Assembly: GCA_024279425.1 (NCBI GenBank)
Contig: JAJRRO010000133.1
Span: 136,773-200,772, forward strand
Reading direction: 5' to 3'
Source: Bacteroidota bacterium
GTDB lineage: Bacteria > Bacteroidota > Bacteroidia > Flavobacteriales > Flavobacteriaceae
DNA: 64,000 bases
Both the position numbers and the translations under genes were made by a program. Below, one piece after another: positions 18,020 to 26,659 of the stretch. The notes under the pieces were generated by a model, which saw only the letters and a program-made list of their open reading frames with translations, ran no database searches and was not told where the DNA came from. The first letter of the stretch is position 1. Each line of letters starts with the position of its first letter.

Positions 18020-20887
18020 ATGGAGGAACTATTTACCCATCTAAAACAAAAAATCAAAGGCGAAATACTGACGGATGATTATTCGTTGGGCATGTATGCT
18101 ACGGATGCCAGTATATATCAGATAAGGCCCATTGCAGTAGTTCTTCCCAAAGATGGTGAGGATGTAAAAGCCGCCGTAGCTCTAGCCTACCAAAATAAAA
18201 TTACCATTCTTCCACGAGGGGCAGGAACCAGTTTGGCCGGACAAACGGTGGGGGAATCTATCATCTTGGATTTTTCCAAACACATGAATTCCATATTGGA
18301 AATCAATGTAGCTGAAAAGTGGGTCCGTGTTCAACCGGGGTTGGTCAGAGATGATTTAAATGCAGTTTTGGCACCTTATAAATTGCATTTTGCTCCAGAC
18401 CCTGCGACGAGTAGCAGGGCCAATGTAGGAGGTATGGTGGGCAATAACTCCTCGGGGACAAAAAGTATCCTATTCGGCAAGACTGTTGATCATGTCTTGG
18501 AAGCTGATGTTCTGCTCGCCGAGGGTGCCGAATTACATCTCGAAAATTGTACGCCTAAGGAATACCTGGAAAGAGCCGGTCAAAACAATAAAGAAGGAGA
18601 AATATACTCCTCGTTCAAAAATATTATAGATCAACATTCCAAAGAAATCAAAGAACGTTTCCCAAAGGTGATGAGACGCGTTGGGGGCTATAACCTGGAT
18701 GAATTTGTCTACACCGACCAATGGAATTTAAGCAAATTGGTCTGTGGTAGTGAAGGTACCCTGGCCACAACCTTGGAACTTAAGTTGAACTTGGTAGATC
18801 TTCCCAAACACAAATCGGTCTGTGTGATTCATTTTGCAGAGCTATTGGAGGCCATCTCGGCCGTAGAATCCATGTTGCCCTATAATCCTTCTGCCGTCGA
18901 AATCTTGGATAAAACCGTGGTGGACCTTAGTCGGTCTAATTTAACCACTAAACACCACTGTCATTTTATTGAGGGTAACCCCGCAGCCATTTTAATCGTT
19001 GAATTTTATGGGGATACATCTGAGGATGTAATGACAAGGCCACAACAAATGATCGCTGAATTAAAAGCCAATGGTTTTGGGTATGCCTACCCTCTTTTCC
19101 CAGAAGGAGAAGCGTACAACGATGTATGGGTAATCCGTAAAAAAGGGTTGGGATTGATGCTGGGTCTAAAGGGGAATAAAAAGCCTTTGGCGTTTATTGA
19201 AGATGCTGGTATCCCGTCCGAACACTTACCAGAATATATCGACAGGGTTTTGAAAATCTGTAAAAAACATGGCACAGAGGCTGCCATGTACGCCCATGCC
19301 AGTGTAGGGGTCATTCATGTACGTCCTATTCTGGATTTACGTTTGGCTGAAGATATAGAAAGATTAAAGAACATTACCGACGATACTTTTGAATTGGTCA
19401 TGGAGTACAAGGGGTCTTGGAGCGGGGAACATGGTGACGGATTGGTACGCAGTGCCTACAACAAACGTTTCTTTGGAGATACCTTATACAATGCTTTTTT
19501 AGAGGTTAAAAACGTATTTGACCCTGATAATTTGATGAATCCGGGGAAGATCATCGAATCCCAAACCATTGAACATAATTTGCGTTACGGTACTTCATAT
19601 AAAGATGAGGAGATAAAAACCGAATACAACTATAAAGAAGAAGAGCGTTTTGAATCGGCGGTGCACATGTGCTCTGGCGTTGGCGAATGTAGAAAAATTC
19701 TAGGAGGTACCATGTGCCCGAGTTTTAAAGCTACCCGAGATGAGGAACATTCCACCCGAGGCCGTGCAAATGCCTTAAGAATGGCTATGTCCAATCAATT
19801 TGGGCCTAAAGGATTATCAAGTAAACGCCTGCACGATGTTATGGATCTGTGCCTTTCATGTAAAGCATGCAAGTCTGAATGCCCAAGTAATGTGGACATG
19901 TCCAAAATGAAAAGTGATACGTTGCAAATGTACTACGATGAGCACGGACCCACTTTAAGGGATAAATTGATCAGGGATTCTTCAAAGGCAGCTAGTAAAA
20001 TTTCGGGGTGGAAAGCGGGAATTGTAAATGCCGTCCAAAAGAGCGGTTTGTTTAAATCCGTATTGGAGCGAACAGCAAATTTTGATAAAAGAAGAACACT
20101 CCCCGACTATGCCAAAGAACCCTTTTATAAATGGTTCGAGAAACATGCGAAAAAGACCAATGTGGGTGATGAAAAGGTCGTCTTATTTGCCGATACCTAT
20201 TTGAATTACCACGAACCCCATGTCGGTGTAAGTGCTTTGGAATTATTGAATTCCTGTGGATATGAAGTGCTCTTGGCCAATGTGGGTTGTTGCCAAAGAC
20301 CAAAAATATCCCACGGTTTTTTAAGGGATGCCAAAAAAGAAGGGGCACGGACCATTAAGGGCCTAAAACCCTATTTGGACCAAGGTTTGAAAATAGTGGT
20401 TTGTGAGCCAAGTTGTGCCTCCGCCCTGAATGATGATCTTCCTGATCTGATTGCCAACCAGGAAATTGCGGAACAATTAAAAAATGGGGTTATGATGATC
20501 GATGTTTTCCTTGCCGACGAATATGAAAACGGAAGGTTGGATGTTGATTTTGAACCCGTATCCGAAGGGGTTACCATACATGGTCATTGCCATCAAAAGG
20601 CATTGTACGGTACCAATACTATGAAATCCTTGTTGAAAAACCATAAAAACGAAGTACGTGAAATCCCTTCTGGCTGTTGTGGTATGGCGGGTTCCTTTGG
20701 GTATGAAAAAGAGCATTACGAGCTATCCAAAAAAATAGGGGATGAAGTGCTATTCCCAGCCATCGAAAAATTGAACAAGGGCGAGGCATTAGTAGCCTGT
20801 GGTTTTAGCTGTCGCCATCAAATAGAACATTTTACCGAAGCCAAGCCCAAACATTTTGTTGAAGTCATCAAAGCGGTAAAAAAATAG
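18020..20887 (+). CDS. FAD- and Fe-S-containing 2-hydroxyacid dehydrogenase (GlcD-GlcF/Dld fusion)
   Basis: 955 residues. The N-terminal FAD-binding domain (ILPRGAGTSLAGQTVG near residue 70) and the FAD-oxidase C domain (WSGEHGDGLVRSAY near 470) are followed by two ferredoxin-type clusters, CSGVGECRKILGGTMCP near 550 and CLSCKACKSECP near 611. The C-terminal part carries two CCG domains (VGCCQRP near 755, SGCCGMAGSFGYE near 885). This is the D-lactate/glycolate/D-2-hydroxyglutarate dehydrogenase type that passes electrons to the quinone pool or to a partner. It is the first gene of a plus-strand run to 25043. Next to a glyoxylate-type aminotransferase, oxidation of glycolate or a related hydroxyacid is a reasonable guess. 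Confidence 0.9.
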   Translation: MEELFTHLKQKIKGEILTDDYSLGMYATDASIYQIRPIAVVLPKDGEDVKAAVALAYQNKITILPRGAGTSLAGQTVGESIILDFSKHMNSILEINVAEKWVRVQPGLVRDDLNAVLAPYKLHFAPDPATSSRANVGGMVGNNSSGTKSILFGKTVDHVLEADVLLAEGAELHLENCTPKEYLERAGQNNKEGEIYSSFKNIIDQHSKEIKERFPKVMRRVGGYNLDEFVYTDQWNLSKLVCGSEGTLATTLELKLNLVDLPKHKSVCVIHFAELLEAISAVESMLPYNPSAVEILDKTVVDLSRSNLTTKHHCHFIEGNPAAILIVEFYGDTSEDVMTRPQQMIAELKANGFGYAYPLFPEGEAYNDVWVIRKKGLGLMLGLKGNKKPLAFIEDAGIPSEHLPEYIDRVLKICKKHGTEAAMYAHASVGVIHVRPILDLRLAEDIERLKNITDDTFELVMEYKGSWSGEHGDGLVRSAYNKRFFGDTLYNAFLEVKNVFDPDNLMNPGKIIESQTIEHNLRYGTSYKDEEIKTEYNYKEEERFESAVHMCSGVGECRKILGGTMCPSFKATRDEEHSTRGRANALRMAMSNQFGPKGLSSKRLHDVMDLCLSCKACKSECPSNVDMSKMKSDTLQMYYDEHGPTLRDKLIRDSSKAASKISGWKAGIVNAVQKSGLFKSVLERTANFDKRRTLPDYAKEPFYKWFEKHAKKTNVGDEKVVLFADTYLNYHEPHVGVSALELLNSCGYEVLLANVGCCQRPKISHGFLRDAKKEGARTIKGLKPYLDQGLKIVVCEPSCASALNDDLPDLIANQEIAEQLKNGVMMIDVFLADEYENGRLDVDFEPVSEGVTIHGHCHQKALYGTNTMKSLLKNHKNEVREIPSGCCGMAGSFGYEKEHYELSKKIGDEVLFPAIEKLNKGEALVACGFSCRHQIEHFTEAKPKHFVEVIKAVKK

Positions 20888-21029
20888 GACAATGATGAAA
20901 TTTGTGTTCAATGCCAACCTCATTATGAAGAAACCAAAGCAATAACTATATTACGTAAAATTACACATTGGCCTGAACGGCAGTGCCAACATATCCCATT
21001 TAAAAACCAAAGAACATAATTATTTACAT

Positions 21030-22142
21030 ATGGAGAGTTTAAAAGAATTAAATACCAGCACCCGTATTCTTATGGGCCCTGGGCCAAGTGATGTCAACCC
21101 AAGGGTCTTAAAAGCCATGTCTACCCCTCTCGTGGGCCACTTGGATCCTGAGTTTTTAATTGTGATGGATGATATCAAGGCTATGACCCAAGCCACCTTG
21201 CAAACCCAAAACGAACTCACTTTTGTGGTCTCTGCCCCAGGCAGTGCGGGGATGGAAACCTGTTTGGTCAATTTACTGGAACCCGGGGATGAAGCTGTTA
21301 TTTGTATCCATGGCGTATTTGGAACCCGTATGGCCGATATAGCCGAACGCTGTGGGGCCAAGGTCATTACCGTTGAAGCCCAGTGGGGAACCCCGATAAA
21401 CCCTGAAAATGTAAAACAGGCTTTAGCCAGTTGCAATCCCAAATTATTGGCCATTGTACATGCCGAAACCTCAACAGGTGTGCTGCAACCCTTAGAGGAA
21501 ATAAGTAAAATGACCAAAAATGCAGGAGCCTTATTGGTCGTTGATGCAGTAACATCATACTGCGGTACAGACCTTAAAGTTGACGAATGGGGCATAGACG
21601 CCCTATATTCTGGAAGTCAAAAATGCTTGAGTGCCCCTCCAGGACTTTCCCCAGTAACCTTCAGTCAGACAGCCATTGATGTATTGGACAATAGAAAGAC
21701 CAAAGTACAAAGTTGGTTCTTGGATCTTACCTTGGTGAAAAATTATTGGTCAGGTGCCAAAAGGGCCTACCACCATACGGCACCCGTTTCGGCCATGTTC
21801 GCTATGCGCGAATCACTTCGAATCGTTTTGGAAGAAGGTTTGGAAAATAGGTTTAAACGCCATCAAAAAAATCACGAGTTGTTACGTGATGGTTTAGAGG
21901 CCATGGGCTTTGAGTTCTTGGTAGAAAAACAATACAGACTCCCCATGTTGAATGCCGTTGTCATACCCGATGGTGTTGATGAAGCACTAGTACGAAAGCG
22001 TTTATTGGAAGAATACAACATAGAAATTGGTGGTGGCCTTGGACCCTATGCGGGTAAAATTTGGCGTATTGGACTTATGGGCGAAAGCTCTACCCCAAAT
22101 CATGTGAATATGCTTTTGGCAGCTCTAAAACAAGTAATGTAA
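21030..22142 (+). CDS. Class V aminotransferase (Ser/Ala-glyoxylate type)
   Basis: 370 residues. It opens with the family signature RILMGPGPSDVNPRVLKAM. The PLP-binding Lys198 lies in SGSQKCLSAPPGL, and VDAVTSYCGTDLKVDEWG carries the Asp that contacts the PLP nitrogen. Relatives include serine- and alanine-glyoxylate aminotransferases, purine-pathway PucG and 2-aminoethylphosphonate aminotransferase; glyoxylate is the most common acceptor. It is 142 bases after the hydroxyacid dehydrogenase and only 18 bases before the PhyH gene, so operon membership is clear. The donor amine is unknown. Confidence 0.9.
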   Translation: MESLKELNTSTRILMGPGPSDVNPRVLKAMSTPLVGHLDPEFLIVMDDIKAMTQATLQTQNELTFVVSAPGSAGMETCLVNLLEPGDEAVICIHGVFGTRMADIAERCGAKVITVEAQWGTPINPENVKQALASCNPKLLAIVHAETSTGVLQPLEEISKMTKNAGALLVVDAVTSYCGTDLKVDEWGIDALYSGSQKCLSAPPGLSPVTFSQTAIDVLDNRKTKVQSWFLDLTLVKNYWSGAKRAYHHTAPVSAMFAMRESLRIVLEEGLENRFKRHQKNHELLRDGLEAMGFEFLVEKQYRLPMLNAVVIPDGVDEALVRKRLLEEYNIEIGGGLGPYAGKIWRIGLMGESSTPNHVNMLLAALKQVM

Positions 22143-22160
22143 TATAAAAAAGTCAACGTC

Positions 22161-23039
22161 ATGGCAGCAATAAAAGACTTAGCGGATTATCACCAAGGGG
22201 TTTCCGATATTTTTAGGCTACCCCAATCCAAGGAAGAATGGGATCAGTACAGATTGAGTGAAGAGCAAGTGGCGCATTTTCACGAATACGGTTATTTATC
22301 GGGTATTAAACTCCTTGAAGAGGAACAAATAGAGGTATTGCGTGGGGAGCTCAAGGCATTGCGAGATCCCAAACACCCGGCCCATCATCTTTTTTATGAG
22401 TTCCATTCCAACCAATCTACCAATGATAATTCTGTTTTGTTCCATTCTTTGGGACATTGGCGTATTGGCCCCGGGTTTCATGATGTATTGTGGAATCCAG
22501 CTTTTGTAATGGCTGCGCATCAGTTATTGGAAAATAAACCGGTTCGTTTTTGGCACGATCAATTGTTTTGCAAACCTGCCAAACATGGTGGTGTGGTCGC
22601 TTGGCACCAAGATTACTCCTACTGGACCCGTACCGTGGCCATGCAACATTTAACCTGTTGGACAGGGTTGGATAACGCCTCTACTGAAAATGGCTGTTTA
22701 CAATACATTCCAAAAAGTCATAAATGGGGTCTGTTGGATGCCCCGGAGATTGCAGGAGACATGAACGGACTTATGCAATACCTTACAGAAGAACAAAAGG
22801 CGGAATTTAAACCCGTGCCCATTGAATTGAAAAAAGGTTATGCTACTTTTCATCATCCTTTAATGGTCCATGGCTCCTATGAAAATAAATCGGAAATCAG
22901 TAGAAGGGCCTTTGTACTCAATGTTTTTGCCGATGGAACCGTAAGTAATACGGATGATGAACTTTTAAAAGGGGTCCCACCAATACCCAAAGGGCGTAAA
23001 ATGGACGGGAAATTTTTCCCGTTATTGTTTGAAGGTTAA
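22161..23039 (+). CDS. Phytanoyl-CoA dioxygenase (PhyH) family oxygenase
   Basis: 292 residues. It is an Fe(II)/2-oxoglutarate-dependent oxygenase: the iron triad is His149 and Asp151 in AWHQDYSYWTRT plus His237 in PLMVHGSYENKS, with a downstream Arg (SRRAFVLN) for 2-oxoglutarate. Such enzymes hydroxylate, epimerise or demethylate small molecules. It is 15 bases upstream of the alcohol dehydrogenase. A hydroxylation that collapses to an aldehyde would fit with the dehydrogenase and esterase downstream, but the substrate is not readable. Confidence 0.9.
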   Translation: MAAIKDLADYHQGVSDIFRLPQSKEEWDQYRLSEEQVAHFHEYGYLSGIKLLEEEQIEVLRGELKALRDPKHPAHHLFYEFHSNQSTNDNSVLFHSLGHWRIGPGFHDVLWNPAFVMAAHQLLENKPVRFWHDQLFCKPAKHGGVVAWHQDYSYWTRTVAMQHLTCWTGLDNASTENGCLQYIPKSHKWGLLDAPEIAGDMNGLMQYLTEEQKAEFKPVPIELKKGYATFHHPLMVHGSYENKSEISRRAFVLNVFADGTVSNTDDELLKGVPPIPKGRKMDGKFFPLLFEG

Positions 23040-23054
23040 TCCATTTTAAAAAAG

Positions 23055-24167
23055 ATGATCAAGGGAAAAGCTGCTGTTGCAGACGGAAAGGGAAACTTTT
23101 CCATACAAGAGATTCAAATTGGTGAGCCTGATGCTGATGAGGTTTTGGTCAAGATCATGGCCAGTGGTGTTTGCCACACCGACTTTGATTCATATCACGT
23201 TTGGACCAAGGAATTCGTCATGGGCCATGAAGGTGCCGGGATTGTCCAAAAAGTGGGTGCCAAGGTCACAAAGGTTGCTCCTGGCGACACCGTTATCCTC
23301 AATTGGGCCATCCCATGTAAAAACTGCTTTCAATGCAAAAATGGAAATTTTAGCATTTGTGAAAACAACTCCCCAGTTACGAGCACCAATCAAGATATGC
23401 CAGGGCATGCAGCCAGCGGAAGTACGTTATACCAAGGCAAACCTATAGAGCGCTCCTTTAATTTGGGCACCATGTCTACCCATTCTATCGTCAAAGAAGC
23501 GGCTGTGGTGAAGTTTGACCAAGATATTCCTTTTTCGTCAGCTTGCATTATCGGGTGTGGGGTAATGACCGGTTATGGTTCCGTTATTAACGCTGCCAAG
23601 GTAAAGGAAGGCAGTAGTGTGGTGGTTTTGGGTACAGGCGGTGTGGGTCTCAATGTGATCCAGGGGGCCAAAGTCGCCAAAGCGGGTAAAATCATCGCTG
23701 TGGACGTTTCCAAAAACCGACTGGAACTTAGCAAACAATTCGGGAGTACCCATCAAATTTTGGCTGATAAAGATGACGAAGGTCTGTTAAAGGCTGCAGA
23801 ACAGGTCAAGGCCTTGACCCATGAAAGAGGTGCTGATTATGCCTTTGAATGTACAGGCGTTCCTGCTCTAGGGGCTGCCCCCTTGGCCATGGTTCGCAAT
23901 GCCGGTACGGCGGTCCAGGTAAGTGGTATTGAACAGGATATTACCTTTGATATGAATTTGTTCGAGTGGGATAAGATTTATATTAATCCATTGTACGGTA
24001 AATGCAATCCCGAAATTGATTTCCCCAATATCTTGGCCCACTATCAAAACAAGGAACTATTGCTCGACGAGCTGGTCACCAAAACATACTCCCTTGAAGA
24101 CTTGGAACAAGCCTTTGACGATATGTTGGCCGGAAAAAACGCCAAGGGTGTTCTTCTTTTTGATTGA
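23055..24167 (+). CDS. Zinc-dependent alcohol dehydrogenase, class III-like
   Basis: 370 residues. Catalytic zinc ligands sit in SGVCHTDFDSYH and GHEGAGIV; the structural zinc site is CKNCFQCKNGNFSIC; the NAD-binding Rossmann loop is VLGTGGVGLNVIQG. Closest in style to thiol-dependent formaldehyde dehydrogenases (glutathione- or mycothiol-linked), which oxidise an aldehyde-thiol adduct to a thioester. The esterase that follows resembles the hydrolase that usually completes that pathway. Substrate is inferred only. Confidence 0.9.
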   Translation: MIKGKAAVADGKGNFSIQEIQIGEPDADEVLVKIMASGVCHTDFDSYHVWTKEFVMGHEGAGIVQKVGAKVTKVAPGDTVILNWAIPCKNCFQCKNGNFSICENNSPVTSTNQDMPGHAASGSTLYQGKPIERSFNLGTMSTHSIVKEAAVVKFDQDIPFSSACIIGCGVMTGYGSVINAAKVKEGSSVVVLGTGGVGLNVIQGAKVAKAGKIIAVDVSKNRLELSKQFGSTHQILADKDDEGLLKAAEQVKALTHERGADYAFECTGVPALGAAPLAMVRNAGTAVQVSGIEQDITFDMNLFEWDKIYINPLYGKCNPEIDFPNILAHYQNKELLLDELVTKTYSLEDLEQAFDDMLAGKNAKGVLLFD

Positions 24168-24248
24168 AAAGAATCCCCTGATAAATGTCACTCCCATAAA
24201 CCTGCCAATAGCAGATAGGAACGGGAATCTAAATAACATAAACACCAC

Positions 24249-25043
24249 ATGGCCGTAACACGAATAGGAATATCGAACCCGGAGTACGAAACCGAGAATC
24301 TGCGTTATCTGAATATTCAAAGTTCGCATCTCAAAGGAAGAGGGGATGTAACTGTTTTTGTGCCTCCAAATTCCAAAAATTTAACCCATTTACCCATTGC
24401 TATTTTATTGCATGGGGTGTATGGCAGCCATTGGGCATGGACCAGACATATGAATGTGCACCAAATAACTTTGAAGCTTATAGAAAAAGGTGTGCTTCCA
24501 CCCATGGTATTGCTAATGCCCTCAGACGGACTTTGGGGTGAGGGAAGTGGATATCTGCAACATTCTGGAAAGGATTTTGAACAGTGGATTGTCGAGGATG
24601 TGTTGGATGCGGCAATTTCCAGCATCCCTCAAATCAGTACGGATTCTTTAAAATTTATAACTGGCCTTTCGATGGGTGGCTATGGAGCCTTACGCATCGG
24701 CGCCCGTTATCCTGATATTTTCAAAGCCTTTTCAGGGCATTCCTCCATAACCGATGTGGACCAGATGTCTCTATTTGTAGCAAAGGATTTAAAGACCTAT
24801 AACCCGCAAAACCAAGACGAGTCTGTTTTTAACTATTTAAAAATCAACACCGAAAAACTGCCCCCATTTCGTTTTGACTGTGGAACGGAAGACCTTTTGA
24901 TTGCCTATAACCGAAAACTACACCAGCAATTGAACGCCTTGGAAATATCTCATACGTATGAGGAATTTGAGGGTGGTCATACGGCGGAATATTGGCACGA
25001 ACATATCGGCAGGTCTTTACGATTTTTTGGGTCGTTCTGCTAA
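24249..25043 (+). CDS. Alpha/beta-hydrolase esterase, FGH/EstD-like
   Basis: 264 residues, cytosolic (no signal peptide). The nucleophile Ser141 is in GLSMGGYGALR, the acid is Asp215 in CGTEDLLIAY, and the base is His244 in EGGHTAEYW. The oxyanion region is LLHGVYGSHWAW. This is the esterase D/S-formylglutathione-hydrolase type, also seen in acyl-sugar esterases. It is the last gene of the catabolic run, 81 bases after the alcohol dehydrogenase. Together the pair resembles an aldehyde-to-acid detoxification module. Confidence 0.87.
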   Translation: MAVTRIGISNPEYETENLRYLNIQSSHLKGRGDVTVFVPPNSKNLTHLPIAILLHGVYGSHWAWTRHMNVHQITLKLIEKGVLPPMVLLMPSDGLWGEGSGYLQHSGKDFEQWIVEDVLDAAISSIPQISTDSLKFITGLSMGGYGALRIGARYPDIFKAFSGHSSITDVDQMSLFVAKDLKTYNPQNQDESVFNYLKINTEKLPPFRFDCGTEDLLIAYNRKLHQQLNALEISHTYEEFEGGHTAEYWHEHIGRSLRFFGSFC

Positions 25044-25062
25044 CAGGCTCTATTATATCTAT

Positions 25063-25088
25063 TTTTAAATGTTTTTAAACATTTAAAA
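25063..25088. repeat. Perfect AT-rich palindrome after the esterase
   Basis: TTTTAAATGTTT and its exact complement AAACATTTAAAA are separated by TT. It begins 20 bases after the esterase stop and may end the operon's transcript or be a protein site. The sequence ACAGGCTCTATTATAT just before it recurs nearly unchanged at 25106-25121 (ACAGCCCTATTATAT). Confidence 0.6.
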
Positions 25089-25183
25089 TCACTTGTAAAC
25101 GATTAGACAGCCCTATTATATAGCAATTTGGAACTGTGATTCTTTTTTGTAGGAAATTTAGGTACATTTAGATAAAATAGAAA

Positions 25184-25220
25184 TATACGTACCTGTACGT
25201 ATACACAATTGTTGTAGGCA
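25184..25220 (+). mobile_element. Cassette boundary site 0 (attC/attI-like)
   Basis: A 9-bp perfect inverted repeat TATACGTAC-CT-GTACGTATA (25184-25203) is followed after 7 bases by GTTGTAGGCA (25211-25220). The last element is the exact reverse complement of TGCCTACAAC found just after the sulfatase that follows. This matches the rule for integron cassettes that the start core and the end core of one cassette are complementary. No matching left core was found near, so this may be the array's outer junction. Confidence 0.5.
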
Positions 25221-25248
25221 ATTTGTGAATCCATATAAATCTCTAAAT

Positions 25249-26583
25249 ATGAAATCGTTAAAACTAGCAACGACTATTTTACTTTTATCCATTTTCATTG
25301 GTGCAATCGTATCTTATAAATCAAATGAATCTATTGATAACCGCCCCAACATTATATTTATTATGGTCGATGATATGGGTTATGCGGATTTAAGTAGTTA
25401 CGGACGAACCGACTATAAAACACCCATATTAGATGCCTTCATAGATGAAGGAGTAAAGTTTACACAGGCTTATGCTGCTGCAGCGGTCTGCACTCCTTCA
25501 CGTGTGGCCTTAATGACCGGAAGGTACCCAGCTCGAAATAAAATTGGTCTGCGCGAACCTATAAGAGGTGAGGTAGATGGTATAGTGGGACTTTCACCAG
25601 ATATACCTACACTTTCCTCTATGATTAATAAAAGTGGATACGAAACTGCACTTTTTGGTAAGTGGCATCTTGGAATAGCTCCTGAATTCTTTCCAAATAA
25701 ACATGGTTTTGATCAGTTCTTCGGTATTCTAGCCGGAGGTGCGGATTACATAGATCATGAAAGTTGGTTTATCAAAAAACCCATTCTTTATGAAAATGAT
25801 AGACCTGTTGAGAAAAATGGTTATTTGACAGACTTAATAACGGATTATACAGTTGACTTTATCAATAGGCAACACGATCATCCCTTTTTCATAAGTCTTC
25901 AATATACTGCTGTACATTGGCCATGGCAGCTACCTGGAGACAATCCACAACCCGAAGGTATAAACCCACTAGCTGGCGGAACTCCTGAAATTTTTGCAGG
26001 AATGGTTAAAAACCTTGATTCCAATATTGGAAGAGTCCTCGAGGCATTAGAAGAAACTGGTCTCAAAGAGTCAACCCTTGTAATTTTCACAAGTGATCAA
26101 GGTGGGTCTGAATTTTCTGATATGGGTCCATTTAAGGGTGGCAAAGAATTTCTCTGGGAAGGAGGAATCAGGGTACCGGCGGCAGTAAGATGGCCAGGAA
26201 TAATTCCTCCTAAAACCACAAGTGAACAAGTTGTTATAACGATGGATTGGACAGTGACCATGCTTGACATAGTAAAAGCAAACACACCAGAAAATATTGC
26301 TTTTGATGGCATAAGTCTTCTTTCACATTTTAAGGATAACAGTTCAATAACACCACGAAAACTTTATTGGAGAACATCAAATTGGGAGCTTCAAGATGCG
26401 TACCGAAGTGATAATTGGAAATATTTAAAAAATTATGAAGGAGAATTTCTCTTTGATCTTGAAAATGATATGGGTGAAACCACAAATTTGAAGGACTCTA
26501 ATCCTAAAAAATTTAATCAATTAAAAAGAGAGTTTCAAGAACTTGACGGACAAATGCTAGATAGGTTAATACTTAACGAATGA
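25249..26583 (+). CDS. Sulfatase (S1/arylsulfatase family), cassette-borne
   Basis: 444 residues from the preferred ATG at 25249 (MKSLKLATTILLLSIFIGAI, a Sec signal peptide or membrane anchor); an ATG at 25225 would add eight residues. The FGly motif is VCTPSRVALMTGRYPA with Cys81, and metal ligands are in IMVDDMGYADLSSYG and FTSDQGGSEFSD, where DNG is replaced by DQG. The C-terminal substrate region has EGGIRVPAAVRWPG. It hydrolyses sulfate esters, most likely in the periplasm. The gene is AT-richer than its neighbours and lies tightly between two recombination-site-like sequences, starting 4 to 28 bases after one and ending 8 bases before the other. No sulfatase-maturing enzyme is in the window. 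Confidence 0.92.
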   Translation: MKSLKLATTILLLSIFIGAIVSYKSNESIDNRPNIIFIMVDDMGYADLSSYGRTDYKTPILDAFIDEGVKFTQAYAAAAVCTPSRVALMTGRYPARNKIGLREPIRGEVDGIVGLSPDIPTLSSMINKSGYETALFGKWHLGIAPEFFPNKHGFDQFFGILAGGADYIDHESWFIKKPILYENDRPVEKNGYLTDLITDYTVDFINRQHDHPFFISLQYTAVHWPWQLPGDNPQPEGINPLAGGTPEIFAGMVKNLDSNIGRVLEALEETGLKESTLVIFTSDQGGSEFSDMGPFKGGKEFLWEGGIRVPAAVRWPGIIPPKTTSEQVVITMDWTVTMLDIVKANTPENIAFDGISLLSHFKDNSSITPRKLYWRTSNWELQDAYRSDNWKYLKNYEGEFLFDLENDMGETTNLKDSNPKKFNQLKREFQELDGQMLDRLILNE

Positions 26584-26591
26584 AAATGAAC

Positions 26592-26649
26592 TGCCTACAA
26601 CAATAAATAAATGCCATTAAAACTGGCGTTTATTCAAAACGTTAGCTAT
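26592..26649 (+). mobile_element. Cassette boundary site 1 (attC-like)
   Basis: The order is TGCCTACAAC (26592-26601), stem arm AATAAATGCCA (26606-26616), loop TTAAAAC, complementary arm TGGCGTTTATT (one G-T pair, 26624-26634), spacer CAAAAC and GTTAGCTAT (26641-26649). The left core is complementary to the start of the sulfatase unit and the right core to the end of the next unit. It fills the gap between the sulfatase stop and the AraC start almost completely. Confidence 0.55.
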
Positions 26650-26659
26650 AATATAAAAG

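Noticed and set aside
20968..20989. Operator TTGGC/GCCAA before the aminotransferase
   Set aside because: Only five base pairs match and the inner bases are not symmetric.
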